DNA of 60,000 nt from Takakia lepidozioides (Eukaryota; Streptophyta; Takakiopsida; Takakiales; Takakiaceae), in NCBI GenBank assembly GCA_030704615.1, contig CM060733.1:58034001-58094000 (forward strand), read 5' to 3'. The notes below the pieces were generated by a model. It saw nothing but the letters and a program-made list of their open reading frames with translations. It was not told the DNA's origin and did no database searches. Numbering within the stretch: the stretch's first letter is position 1; each line of letters opens with the position of its first letter. This document shows positions 46,670-57,694 of the stretch, in pieces. The position numbers and the translations under genes are program-made.

Positions 46670-49600
46670 ATTAGCACAAGCTGCAAGAACTCCTGTAAGA
46701 GCCTGGCTCGTTAAACGGACCTGCAAGTGTTGAGTGAGACGTAACACGAGATTGCGCCCCCACATTTTGCCCGAAGTTTCATCAGAGGAAATTCCCCATT
46801 CAGCACCCAAGACAACCTCTAAGAGTTCAGCTTCAGAGTTGATATCGAGCCCGGCTGTGCTGATATCAAACATATGCAGCGGGTACCTCCCCACCAGTCG
46901 CCCTGTAGGATAGCTCCCTATAAGCTCTATACTCAAACCAGTGACTACTATGGCAATTGCTGGAATGTGCAGTAAAAGACTAAAGAAGCCACATATCAAA
47001 CTCAAGTATGGGTCAATGATGGGGAACAGGGCTAACCTAAAACAAACTCGAGAGGCAGAAGGCTTAGCCGAACCTGCTCACACATCCCACCTGAGTCAAA
47101 TTTTGGGCTTGTAAAACCAGGGATCTTCTGTTATTATAGAGATAATCTGGAAGAGTGAGATATGTGAATTCAATCTTGTGTGATAGTGTGATCCAGGTTG
47201 TGACACACAATCTTCATGGATCAGGCTCATGTACTATAGACAATATACTTTCTACTATACATGCACATGAAACCAAATGAAGGAGAACAAGATAACTGCC
47301 CCTTTTATATTGGACCTGCTTCAGTATTTTTGTAGGAGTTTCCATGTCAGCTGATAATGATTGGGCAGATCCAGACACCCAGGCTTGGCTCTCACACCAA
47401 TGTAGTAGTGCCTCGCATAATTGCCGTTCACTGCACAGACGTGTAAAACCTCACAGCATTCACCAAACTGAGTGGTGAGTCTGGCCATATCTATTTGGTT
47501 TTAACACCACAACAAGCCAATCTCACACAATCTTTAAGTACACTCTTTAAGTAGAAATGCTACTGCACACTACCATGCACATAGCCAAAAGGATCCACAT
47601 ACCTTTCAACCGTGAGCTGGGGATGGTCAATACAATCTTTGAGAAGAGCAAAGGGAAATTCCAGAAACCCATCCCAGGACACAGCATCTCCCTGCAAGAC
47701 ATGAAACAAGATCCCTTTCAAAATGAGTTCTCTCAACCTTCCATCTCTACAAACATAAATTGAGGCACCCAACATACATGCCACTAAGTAGCATATATTC
47801 AAACTAGAACCAGAATCATTGGAGTAAAAACAGCATCAGACATCCTGTGAGAACAAAATACAGGCAAAGCACAACAGACGCCTAAATTGAGAAAAGTAGC
47901 CTACAAAATTGATAGCAAGGCCTTCGACACAGAGCTCCACCATAGTTAGCACTCCTGCAACCCAGGACAAGACAACGAGTCAACTGAATTCGTTTTAAAG
48001 CACATATCCAGACAAATCCAGTCTTTACCTGTTCTATGAGGTTGAACCTCAGCCCGTTCCTTGAACCTCCTCCTATATAAGAGGACATCATAAGTGCTGA
48101 AAGATAATACAAGAAAAACTTATGTGGGTCCATGCAGGAAATCAACCTGTCTCTTTGGCAGTATTCCAAATGGCAGGAAGGTAGACCAGGGGATCTTCCC
48201 CCGACTCTTTGCTCCGTGACCGCATGGCTAGAGCTGCCCAATGTTCACATGCACTGACAGCTGACTCCACTCCAAAAAATGCTGCACCCTGGTGCAGGAA
48301 ACATAGTACTGAAAGAAAGGTAGCCCACGAGGCAATGCTTCTATTCCCCCACAGCATCAAGAGCTCAGCCCATGGACTTGAAAGCTTAAAGACGGATTAA
48401 CCAGCACCAATGTGCTGTAACTTGAACCCAGCCAATCTATAAAGGGAGAGGGACCTCTGGAAGAGAGGGCCATTGGTACATACCTCCAACAAGGCCTCAA
48501 CAACAGCTGGAGACAAGCTGGGCTGGCTGCCATGTATGCACTTCAAAAGAATACAGAATATTGGCAGGTCCCACTTTACAGTAATGTGCTCGCCTGCCGC
48601 TTCTCTGGAGCATTAGAATTTCTCCTCAGCAACTTCAGCTTATACCAGAGTTCACTGGAAGAGTGGATTGCATATGGCTACCACTTATCTGCTGAACATT
48701 AGACATTTCCCCTCCATGAAAGGCTGTCTCAATATACAATCGAGCTGTGGTGGTGCTCGACAAAGTACGCTTTTGAGTTGACCCCAATTTTGAAAACGTC
48801 CACATCTCATTGGCTGATGTACAAACTGACCTCTCAAGTCTACTCCTTTTTGCATCAAGAAAGGTCCAACATGAAACGAAATGAAATGAAATGGTACTTT
48901 ATAACGTCCGTGGAAAGCTCAAAGAGCTTATGGGACAAAATGGAAAAAAACAAGAGAGAGGAAACAAAACGAGAGCCAAAAAACAGCCCAAAATCAACTA
49001 CTGCTCAAGGGATTGTCTATGGGTGAAAGAGGGGAACACTTTCCAGAGAAGCCTGACAGTTGACAATTGGCCAGAGAGCCTTTAGGATCAATCTACTGTC
49101 ATCCACACATACCTGAAATTGCTGAGAAGTGAGCGGAAGTATGTTGAGTGCCTTGACAACCTGCCATCAACAAAAGCAAAAACTAGTTCTTACAGCTGCT
49201 CATGGCACTCAACCTCCAAGGATGTCTGCCTTTCTGGGTTTAGGAACTCAGGCTACAACTAGAGCTGTTACTAAAGACAACAACTGACGGTACATAATTC
49301 AACCTGAGCGCCTGAAGAATTGAGCGCCTTCTGGAGGGTGTCGACACATCCAAAATCCCCCGAGAAGCTATTAATATGTTAAAGGTTAAGATTGCAGGTT
49401 ACGGTTAGGTGTTTACAGTCTGGGTTGAAAGTCTGTTGGTCCGCGACTCTAAGGTCCAGGTTATGAGCATTCTGATATTTCAAGCCACTGGAGGTTGAGA
49501 CAGATCAATTGAGAATTGTGCAGAGAAGTAGCATTGAGAAATTGAGATAGCATCACTCACTTGTTACAACCTTCCAGACCAACATCTTCAGCGTACACCA

Positions 49601-49937
49601 GAGAGTCATAATTATGCAACAGGTACTCCTTCACTTTATATGTGACAATCTTATGTGCCCCTAGAGTCATAGCGAAATGGATATACAGAGTTATAAGGTG
49701 GAGGAGGAGTACTCACAATGTTCTCTCCACGCGTATTTGGATACAATTCCAGCTTCGACTTTCGGATATGAGGGCCTCCCAATCCTCAGGTCCCAGTGCC
49801 CAAGCATCCACGAAAGCTGAAAATTCATCTTCCAGATTGCGATCTCCAGTACAATTATCACGAAAGGGACGCACATCCAACAAACAAATGGTGAGGAGAG
49901 ACCTCCGACTGGAGACGGCGGGTCGGCGGCACTGCAT
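40619..49937 (-). CDS. FBL11: BTB/POZ and leucine-rich-repeat protein, FBL11-like
   Basis: The N-terminal exons join in phase: 49717-49937, 49113-49160, 48484-48604, 48147-48288, 47905-47954, 47603-47691, then about 46728-46854. The BTB core reads IQIRVERT, LSRHSTYFRSLLSNF, GEHITVKWDLPIFCILLKCI and AAFFGVESAVSACEHW, followed by a BACK-like stretch (LTMVELCVEGLAINF, HPQLTVE). LRR exons follow near 45.6-45.9, 45.1-45.25, 44.5-44.6, 43.8-44.0, 43.1-43.5, 42.6-42.9 and 41.95-42.05 kb. The last three are about 41287-41385, 40956-41024 and 40619-40759, with LPLLRRLAIDLCDAMDGTF and LKVVNIMRCRGFKHV. This order matches plant FBL11, a presumed CUL3-type E3 substrate adaptor. Despite the F-box-like name, the N-terminal domain is BTB. 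The start is the ATG at 49937. Middle exon borders are approximate. A LINE tail sits in one intron. Confidence 0.85.
46470..46665 (-). mobile_element. 5'-truncated LINE copy in an FBL11 intron
   Basis: On the minus strand it starts directly after a GA/CT run (46633-46665) and matches the LINE at 59.4-59.57 kb: GGATATTTGGA, GGTAAGTCCCACTACC, GCCCAAACTCTGTGCAGGG, ATGGCCACAAGGCTGCGAC and ACGTCTTATGAGTAC. About 155 bp. The 3' side here lacks a CT run. Confidence 0.75.
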
Positions 49938-51315
49938 TGACGATCTGTGGCATGACCCACTTGGAATTTATAGGATAGAAGCCAACCCAGGTGGGTAGAA
50001 AGTGAGGGAAAATCGTCAGCTCAATCGGCTTACAAACTCCAGGGAGCCCTGACGTTGCAGAAACCACAGAGTCAGTGGTCTTGTCTGTGTGAAGGAAAAA
50101 GAATGATACTTACAACGTCCCCGTAAAGAAAGAAAAAATTGCACTTGACAAAGACCATGAAAGCTCAAAGAAAAGAAAGGACAGAATGCCCAGAACACCG
50201 GCCCCCATCGATTGAGAGAGGGAGGCATGTCTCTTTCTTTCTGTGGAGCTTCTCAGAATTGTGGGAGAAGGGAAGATAACCATTTGCAACTTGTTCAGTG
50301 CTTTGAGAACTTTGGCTCGAGCAGACAGCAGTTCGCTATGCAGGAAACACCAGCAAAACACAGCACGTGAATCTGTATGTGGCCACGGGATCCAAATGGA
50401 TGCGACATTACAACATATGAACAGAATATAAATTCAACATAGGGTGATTCGCTCTTGTTTCTTCTCCCACGGATTTCTCCAACTTTAGGTTTATGTGCTG
50501 CATGTGATGAAAGCCACCGAGCAGGTTCCGTGATACCGTGTTGGGTTTTCAGCTTTTGGAGATCGGGAGAGTACGCTGGGCAGCCTCCAATGAGACTTGA
50601 GTGTTGGGTGATGCGCCAAGTTAAAACAGGTGTGCAGAGAGAGAGAGAGAGTAGACTTCAATTTTCTTTTGGGAAAGCGACATAGCTGTGCCACCATGAT
50701 ATGATCAGCAAGTCAATGTACAACCAATCTGTCCAACTCATGACAGGCTTCATTATCACAGCACCTTAGAATGCAAACCAGTAGCTGTCAGACCCTAGTT
50801 ATGTTCAGCTTATGCTGCTGCAAAATGTCCTTATGACTGAATGTGTTCTAACCCCAAATTGCTACCGCAAAATGTCCTTATGACTGAATGCCTTCTAGCC
50901 CCAAATTGCCCACAGCTGTGCAAAGTAAAAGAGTCTAGTCCAGTTCCCACATGGCCATCGATGTCTACAGAAGTGGAGAGAGAGGTAGAGGAAGAGAAGA
51001 CTCCGGCCAAAGCAGGCAGTTCACCGGGTACTGGCCCCGTCAAGGGGTGGCCCCTCTACAGAAATGGAATAATACTTGTCTTCAACAATGGTGTGCTCTT
51101 TGAAGATTTGTCGCTCACATACTGCAAACAATGGAAGATACACTCCATGCAGAACTTTTGTTGAAGTATCCAGGATTGCACCTAACCACGAAGACAGTAT
51201 CCAATAACCCACTGTAAGCTAGCTCAATGAGACATCATTTTACTTTTTCAGAGAGGACTAACAGTCTCAGAGCTACTTGTACCGCAATACTTTGAATATT
51301 GTACCGTTGATATCT
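49938..51315. other. Spacer between plastid S10 and FBL11
   Basis: No supported gene. It includes the FBL11 upstream region, a GA microsatellite near 50636-50652 and a two-copy tandem repeat of 47 bp (50820-50866, then 50867 to about 50912; unit starts GCAAAATGTCCTTATGACT). Confidence 0.6.
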
Positions 51316-53058
51316 TTAGGACAATTTCACCTCCACATCCACCCCAGCAGGTAGATCCAGCTGCATCAAAGCATCAATTGTCTGGGCATTGGGATTCTGA
51401 AGATCAATTAGGCGCCTGTGAGTTCGAATCTCAAAATGTTCACGGGAATCTTTGTTGACGTGAGGGGAACGAAGAACACAGTACACCCGCCTCTTTGTTG
51501 GTAAGGGGACAGGCCCCATCACAGCTGTATTTGTGTTGCTGGCAGCCTCCAATATTTGTTGGCTCGCTTGCTTGATTAAGTCAACCCAATAAGACCGCAG
51601 CTTGATGCGAATCCTTTGCTTGGGGGCTGCCTGACCACCAATAAAGAAGAGAAAAAACGTTCTCATTAGACTTTGCACGCTAAAACTGTTCTCTTTCGTC
51701 ACCATCCTGCCCATAGATAGGACATTCAAGCTCCCTTGATCCAACAAGGTACAGAAGATGGAAACTTACTGTTCATTTCAAAGCTTTAATTTTAATGTTC
51801 TTACTGTTGTCAGAGCACAAGCTAAAGTGGCTGTAATTAGCTTGATGCCCTCACCCTGTGAACTTATGAAGGATTTCAAGGAGCCTGAATTGACCCTACT
51901 AAACCAGAGGGAAATGTGGTCATATATAATTAGTACAATAATGTGGAAACCTCGGGCAAGTATACCCACATAAACTGCTAGAAGATTACTGCCTTCAAGT
52001 GGTATATACAATCCAAATATCTCTGAAAGAGCTTACTCCTTAAACATATTGCACTGCTTTTGCCTACAGCCTTACAGCCCTCTGTCAAAGATGAAGACAA
52101 AGGGACTTGGAAAAAGAACAGGGGAACTAACCAAAGGAGGGGCATCAATCGTAGCTGCAGCTCGCAACGAGTACTTTGAGGTGCTGTGGTTGATGGAAGA
52201 CCCCTTGCACAAGCAGCCTGCAGGCCGAAAGCTGCCCGTCAGGCCATCTGCCCGAAGCCCATCAAATGTGGAGAAACAAATGCTGGCCTGCAATGTCAAG
52301 GCAGGCACCACACAAACAGAAATCATCATATACCCAGTCTCCAAATACAGTTCAATCTATGCCATTTCAAATACATTCGACCTTAGGTTTAATGGACACA
52401 TCAAGCATGGACACTATTAAACGTAGGAAGGTAAAATTCAATCTCTGAGTTTGTCTACTGTTCAAGCAAGAATTGCACGAAAGCATAATCAACTAACAGT
52501 TTCAGCCACCCATTAGTCCAGTCCAGTACGATGATATTGCTGTCCTGGAGTGCAGTATGAAAGCTTATTCTTGCGAACAGCAGCAAACGGGTACTAGTAC
52601 GACTTGCACTCTACATGTCCTGTCGGAATTCCCCTGTCATGTGCATTATACAGAGAAAAGAAAAGAGAAAGCTGTGACACACCGGGAGGGGAGAGAAGGG
52701 GTGTGGACATTTCCCTCTGTCCATGAATGTATGACCAATTTGAGAAACAACACTTCACAATCGAAACAACTTTCCTTCCTAAAACCATTTCCCACAACCT
52801 CTCTTCGCATGCAGCTTCAGTGCTTCACTAAAACAGGTGACATTATTTTTTGAATGACCCACTTCCACGTTTGTACAGTCCATAGTAAGGGGACAACTGA
52901 CTTGAAAAGAAACTCACATGAGAAATGCCAGAACTGTACTTCGAAGGCAGAGGGATGCTCCAAGAGACCGGAGTTGTTGTAGCAGAGGAAGATCCCCGTA
53001 TGGCTGAAGAGGGGCACGCCACAGATGCGAGGGAAGATGCTGCCATCGTGGTCGCCAT
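51316..53058 (-). CDS. RPS10: Plastid 30S ribosomal protein S10 (uS10c), nuclear-encoded
   Basis: Three exons, phase 0 throughout: 52918-53058, 52132-52287 and 51316-51630, 203 residues. Exon 3 encodes a full uS10 core: QRIRIKLRSYWVDLIKQ, VMGPVPLPTKRRVYCVLRSP, HVNKDSREHFEIRTHRR and LMQLDLPAGVDVEVKLS. Length and sequence fit bacterial/plastid S10. Exons 1 and 2 supply about 99 extra residues; the first 47 are rich in Ser, Ala and Thr and poor in acidic residues (MATTMAASSLASVACPSS), as in chloroplast transit peptides. The protein binds 16S rRNA in the 30S head after import. The start is the ATG at 53058; an upstream TTG in frame is not needed. Confidence 0.93.
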
Positions 53059-53187
53059 AGCCAGGGCCCTCAAGCTCTAATACTCTCGGGCTTCGTTAGC
53101 AGCACACATTACAAGCAGGCCTAGCAGCTAATTTCTGCTTGCATACTGATGACTCTACTTACCTTTATATTTAAACAAGTTATCAAT

Positions 53188-53394
53188 TTTTTCTTTTTTT
53201 TCTTTTTCTTTGGTTCTAAGCACCTGGGAGCGACAGCTCACAAATCAGGCCCCTTGATAGAGAGAGGAGAAAATAACCGACACCGCGCAGGGAAGGGGGA
53301 GCAGAGCCTACCACACCCGTCAAGTAGCAGGATTTGACCCCATGGTCATCCGGATGGCACTCAATGCACTTTACCAACTGAGCTACTGAGCCCC
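53188..53394 (-). mobile_element. tRNA-derived SINE
   Basis: On the minus strand the head at 53394 reads AGTAGCTCAGTTGGTAAAGTG (A box), then GGGGTCAAATCC (B box), then an unrelated body and an A-rich tail (53188-53216 on the plus strand as T/C-rich). The B-box region is followed by a phrase shared with 56740-56825 (CACAYCC, then AGYAGGATTTGACCC on the plus strand), so both copies belong to one family. Confidence 0.7.
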
Positions 53395-53399
53395 TTCAT

Positions 53400-56300
53400 A
53401 GGAGAGGAGAAAATAACGAGTGTTGGGCGGTTATTTATATTTTTTGCTAACAAGCGGTTGTTGCGGTTACATTGGATCTCAATATTGAAAGATATATATA
53501 TATATTGAAAGAACCTTATAGGCTGGTTACTTCAATTTATTGACTTTTTAATAACCGGCCAGTTGAGGTTATACAACCGGTTATGTATATTTATTTATTT
53601 ATTGGCTCCTCCCTATAAGGGAGAGACCACGCATTGGTGCCAAAACTGAGTAAGATCCTGATATACCTCCACTAGATAGTACCTACATGAAGCACATAAT
53701 CATCCCCCACTCAATGAATGTACCTTGATTGGATAAGACCCATAAATGAAACCACAAAAAGGTGGCATAAGTACAGAATATTGGATGTTTTATGCGGAGT
53801 TTCATCTATTTTCGGACAGAAGGACACGGTCGAAATGGATGACGAAATACCTTGTGCCGATGAAGTTCGTTGAATGGACGTCATCCGTGGCGTTCAATAC
53901 CCTAGAATGTCGAGGAGATGGAGAGAGGACTACGGCAAGGCAAGGATGCTAGCAACAAGGTTTTGGTAGAGCATGGATAGCTTAAGGAGCAGGTGTAGAG
54001 TTTGCGGCTCATCCAAGAGGGCCGAATTTCAAGCTCAAGATTACCTATGATTCCCTGTGGATCCATAGCTACAAGAAACCTGCATTAGTAGATGGTCAAC
54101 TGGAAGTCGCAGCAGCAACGGCACAATTGATAAAATCAGGCACTGCTAATGAAGGTATCTTCTTCAACATATTTCACCTGTTTTTCGCTCTTATCAGAAT
54201 CGGCCCTAAAATTCCATGTTGAGTTCTGCAAATTAGCTGGTTGAGTGAATCTTTGATAGTTTGGAGTGACTTTGACACGATACTGCCAACGTGACAACAT
54301 GAAAGTATCCAAAAACACGTAACAGAGATGAGGAGTAGTTGTGGAATGAATACTTTTCTGATCCCAGTCAATGGTGGGACAACCAAGACAAACCGGGGAA
54401 TGCCTGTTACATTACAGAGAGTAGCAGACGCAATTCAGCATAGGAACTAGTGTGATAACCTGAGTTGGGTGTTTCCTAGAACAAATCTAGGTGCAACAAT
54501 CAATGGTCAATAAAGTTGCTATGAACCGTCTCTTTCTATCGAGGGTCCTTATTGGAAGGTGAGCGTGGCGACCTTTTCAAAATCACCTAGAGCAAGCTCA
54601 AGAGATGTTTTGCTCTATGTGAGCAATTGCATACACCCTTTTCCACTGGCTTCTCGTGAGGGTTCAAAAGATGATGGCATACTTCACCAGATGTACATTT
54701 TCTTTTGGCACAATTTAGTCTTTGGTGGGGTCTGTGTCTACACATGGAGTAAACTGCGCCAGCGAACTTGTAGTGAGCAAGGAGCCTGCGAGAGAACGCA
54801 CCTCTGAGTGCCAGTATCCAGAAGGCTGTCGCTGACCCAGCGGTCGTCCCTGACAGGTCTCTTTTTCTCTAACTCTTGATTCTCTAGTTGGTTTTGCACG
54901 CAGGTCAGGATGGGTCTTACGTACCTTGTCGGCACTATGCCATAGCCAGCTCGGGCAGAATGGTTAGTGAGTTCTTTTCTCTTGCAGCTCTTGCTCAAGA
55001 AAGTCATTCGTGCGTATTCTGACTCTGTGCACAATTTATTGCAGAGCGGACTCGGAGTGGCTTCTTGGTTTTCCAATGAGTGTAAATAAAGCTTTGCAGG
55101 GTTTCACACACTTAGTGAATTGTAAAGCAAGAAACCTAACATCTTGTCAGAACCTGAGGTAAACGTCAGCACCTGTTCTTTTCTGCCTTGTTTTTCATCC
55201 CCTAAGTGCTTTGATCTTCCAGTCACAAATAGAATCACCATCCCTATTCTTCCTCTCTTTCTCTCAGTTTAATTTAATTTAATTTCTCTTAGTTTAATGA
55301 AGTTGTTTTTCTTTTTTTCTTTTTACTATTCCTGGTAAGCCTCATGTGGTGATGAGTGCCCATTCTTCGCCTCTTCATGTTGTTTCCCCTTGTTTGTTGC
55401 CCTGCATGTGAAGTGCAATATTTCAGTACATCAAGATTTCAATATTTCAATATTTCAATCAAGATTTTCAGCAAGTATTTTAGTATTTCAGCGAGTTTTT
55501 CAGCAAGTATTTCAGTATCTCAGCCAGTTCTTCCACAAGTATTTCAATATTTCAGTTAATATTTCAACAAGCATTTTAATATTTTAATGATTAGTAAATC
55601 CGAAGATCAGTTTTGTAATATCATACATCAATATTTAATTCATACATCAATAAGTTATACCAGGGCCTCTATCCCCAGCTTTATGAAGAAATAAATAAAT
55701 AATTTTTTCTTTTATGCAAATCATGTTTAAAATGTAGTATAAATATGTGATTATTTTATTTTAATATAACATTTTAAATATATTTTGTACTTAAGAGTTT
55801 TAGGGTGGAGCCAGTACGCGACTAGCCGCTTGTTTAAAAAGGATATAGAATTATAGCTGAAGCTTCTATCAATCATAAAATATATGCATTAGTACAATAG
55901 AGCTGGCCTACAAATATATTTTAGATATATGACACATGCATCTAAAATTACTCTATGAATTGGGCTCATCAATGGGGATTTCAAAAAATACAATGTCCTA
56001 TCATAATGTTTCAATGTGCTTCAATATATGAAGCCCTGGCAAAGCTCATTCATGAATTTAGTCAGGGACTCGCACCTCAGAACTGCCCCTCATAACCTTA
56101 GGTTATTAGACCCAATATATATATTCATAACCGTCCACTTAAAAAACACCCAACAAGTTGTCTACATCATTTTATAAAAATTTGACCTCCGCCGGTTACT
56201 ATTGGGACCGGTTACTTGTATGCCTATTGCCGGTTCCTAATGGGACCAGTTATTTCAGTTTCCTGCGGTTATATATATATATCGTACACGCAGGTTGGTT

Positions 56301-56740
56301 TCGGCACCGAGCTGCTGAATTAATTAATTTTTGAGACCTGGGTACTTTCGACACATGGAAAGTAGTTGTAGAGTTTTCGGCACTTGCTTGGCTAATTTTT
56401 TGATTGAGGGGTCACTAGTCTACTTACTAGTTACTGTACTAGTTTTCAACTTGGAGGACGGTTGTGAAGATAATGATGAACAACAAGACACAGAGGAGTT
56501 GTTCAAAGATGAGGATATCGTGGATATGATGCTCCAATGTGCTATGAGTGAAGCTTGAAGTGCACTAGGTTTAGTTGCCCGTTGATAAGTGGATTCAGAT
56601 TTGTATTTCCATTTTCAACATATTCTTTTTCAATTTTTATTAATTCGGACATTGTGAGCTTGAAATTTCTCAAATATTTGAGACAAAATGGTTCAATTTT
56701 CTTCATATTTTCGAAGAAGGCCATTTTTAATTAATTATGT
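53400..56740. other. AT-rich unidentified block, CGGTTA-bounded
   Basis: About 3.3 kb without a recognised gene. CGGTTA/AACCGGTTA words cluster at both borders (53425-53575 and 56185-56275). Short frames near 53.75-54.1 and 56.33-56.56 kb do not resemble a family I know. AT-rich tracts and TA microsatellites occur at 53495 and 56270. It may be a decayed transposon. Confidence 0.4.
55415..55590. repeat. Degenerate short tandem repeat
   Basis: Repeated words of the type ATTTCAATATTTCAG and TTTCAGCAAGTATTTCAG with irregular spacing of about 10-20 bp. Confidence 0.8.
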
Positions 56741-56825
56741 GTGTCACATCCCCCAAGAAGTAGGATTTGACCCAAGAATTATCTGGGTGTCACTCAGTGC
56801 ACTAACCAACTGAGCTACAGACTGT
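56740..56825 (-). mobile_element. tRNA-derived SINE head, second copy
   Basis: The reverse strand has CTGTAGCTCAGTTGGTTAGTG (A box) and TGGGTCAAATCC (B box) at tRNA spacing, and shares its B-box flank with the SINE at 53188-53394. The body and tail toward 56600 are unclear. Confidence 0.6.
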
Positions 56826-57253
56826 TGGTACAAAAAATGCTTTAGAATTTGCTAAAGAATCACATCACTCCCCTCCCTCCCTTCTCCTTCCTCCTTTCCC
56901 TCACAGTCCAGCATCTCCGTGGCAATATTGGGAGGTTGCGTGTGGATGTCATAGTCCTTGCGCTCCTGCCAGAGCTGCCAGTAGGAGAGCAAACAATTAG
57001 AAAGATCCTTGTATGGAATTCACATGCGGAGAAATAGGGCAAAGAGAATCATGTCGATATGACAGGGAGATATTTGAAAGATATGATACGATAGTCTGCT
57101 ACGGTGGGCCTGGAGTGCTTGAGAGGTTTCTGATTCCTTGGGGTTGCAGCGAAGTTGGAGAAAATCCGAAGGATTGTTTGTGAATTCGGTGTGCATGCCA
57201 AGATTCAGAGGAGGCGAGGTGAAGAGCGAGTGTGATAAAAGGGAGCGAGCGCG
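56826..57253. promoter_or_regulatory. Upstream region of xanthine dehydrogenase
   Basis: 428 bp before the XDH start codon. Pyrimidine-rich at 56865-56905. No specific element is claimed and no other gene is seen. Confidence 0.4.
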
Positions 57254-57663
57254 ATGGGATCGCTGGCAGAAGGCGCGATAGGTAGAAGGGATGTGCAGGG
57301 GGAGGCCATAATGTACGTGAATGGCAAGCGCCACGTTCTGCCCCCCGACTCAGCGCACTGCACTCTCCTGGAATATCTCCGAGGTCCAACTCCCTCATCA
57401 CTCGTGCTGATTTCACCGGATATGAATGCAAAGATCTTAAGAATGGGGACAGCCAGGAAATTGAATGTCCCACATCTTCTGCAGACACGGAGATGAGTCG
57501 GTTTCAGTATATGTTGTCCTGACTAGGTTGGAAAGTCTAGCACCGGAGCTTAGAAAATGACCTCCCCCGATGGACTTGCATCGAGGCCTTGAAGGACGGA
57601 TTGTAGAACATAGTGAAGGAAAGCTTGTGATGAAAGTCTTGGCTGATTCGCAGGGGATTGCAG

Positions 57664-57694
<31 letters not shown>

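Noticed and set aside
46544-47005. Membrane-protein-like frame (SLLLHIPAIAIVVTG)
   Set aside because: The hydrophobic part is intron sequence; the coding piece is the short FBL11 exon at about 46728-46854.
49560-49650. Extra FBL11 exon (GAHKIVTYKVKEYLL...)
   Set aside because: It has passable splice ends, but the exons on either side already join in phase and match the BTB domain without it.
53330-53394. Functional tRNA gene on the minus strand
   Set aside because: A and B boxes are present but no clean acceptor stem closes, and a SINE body with an A-rich tail follows.
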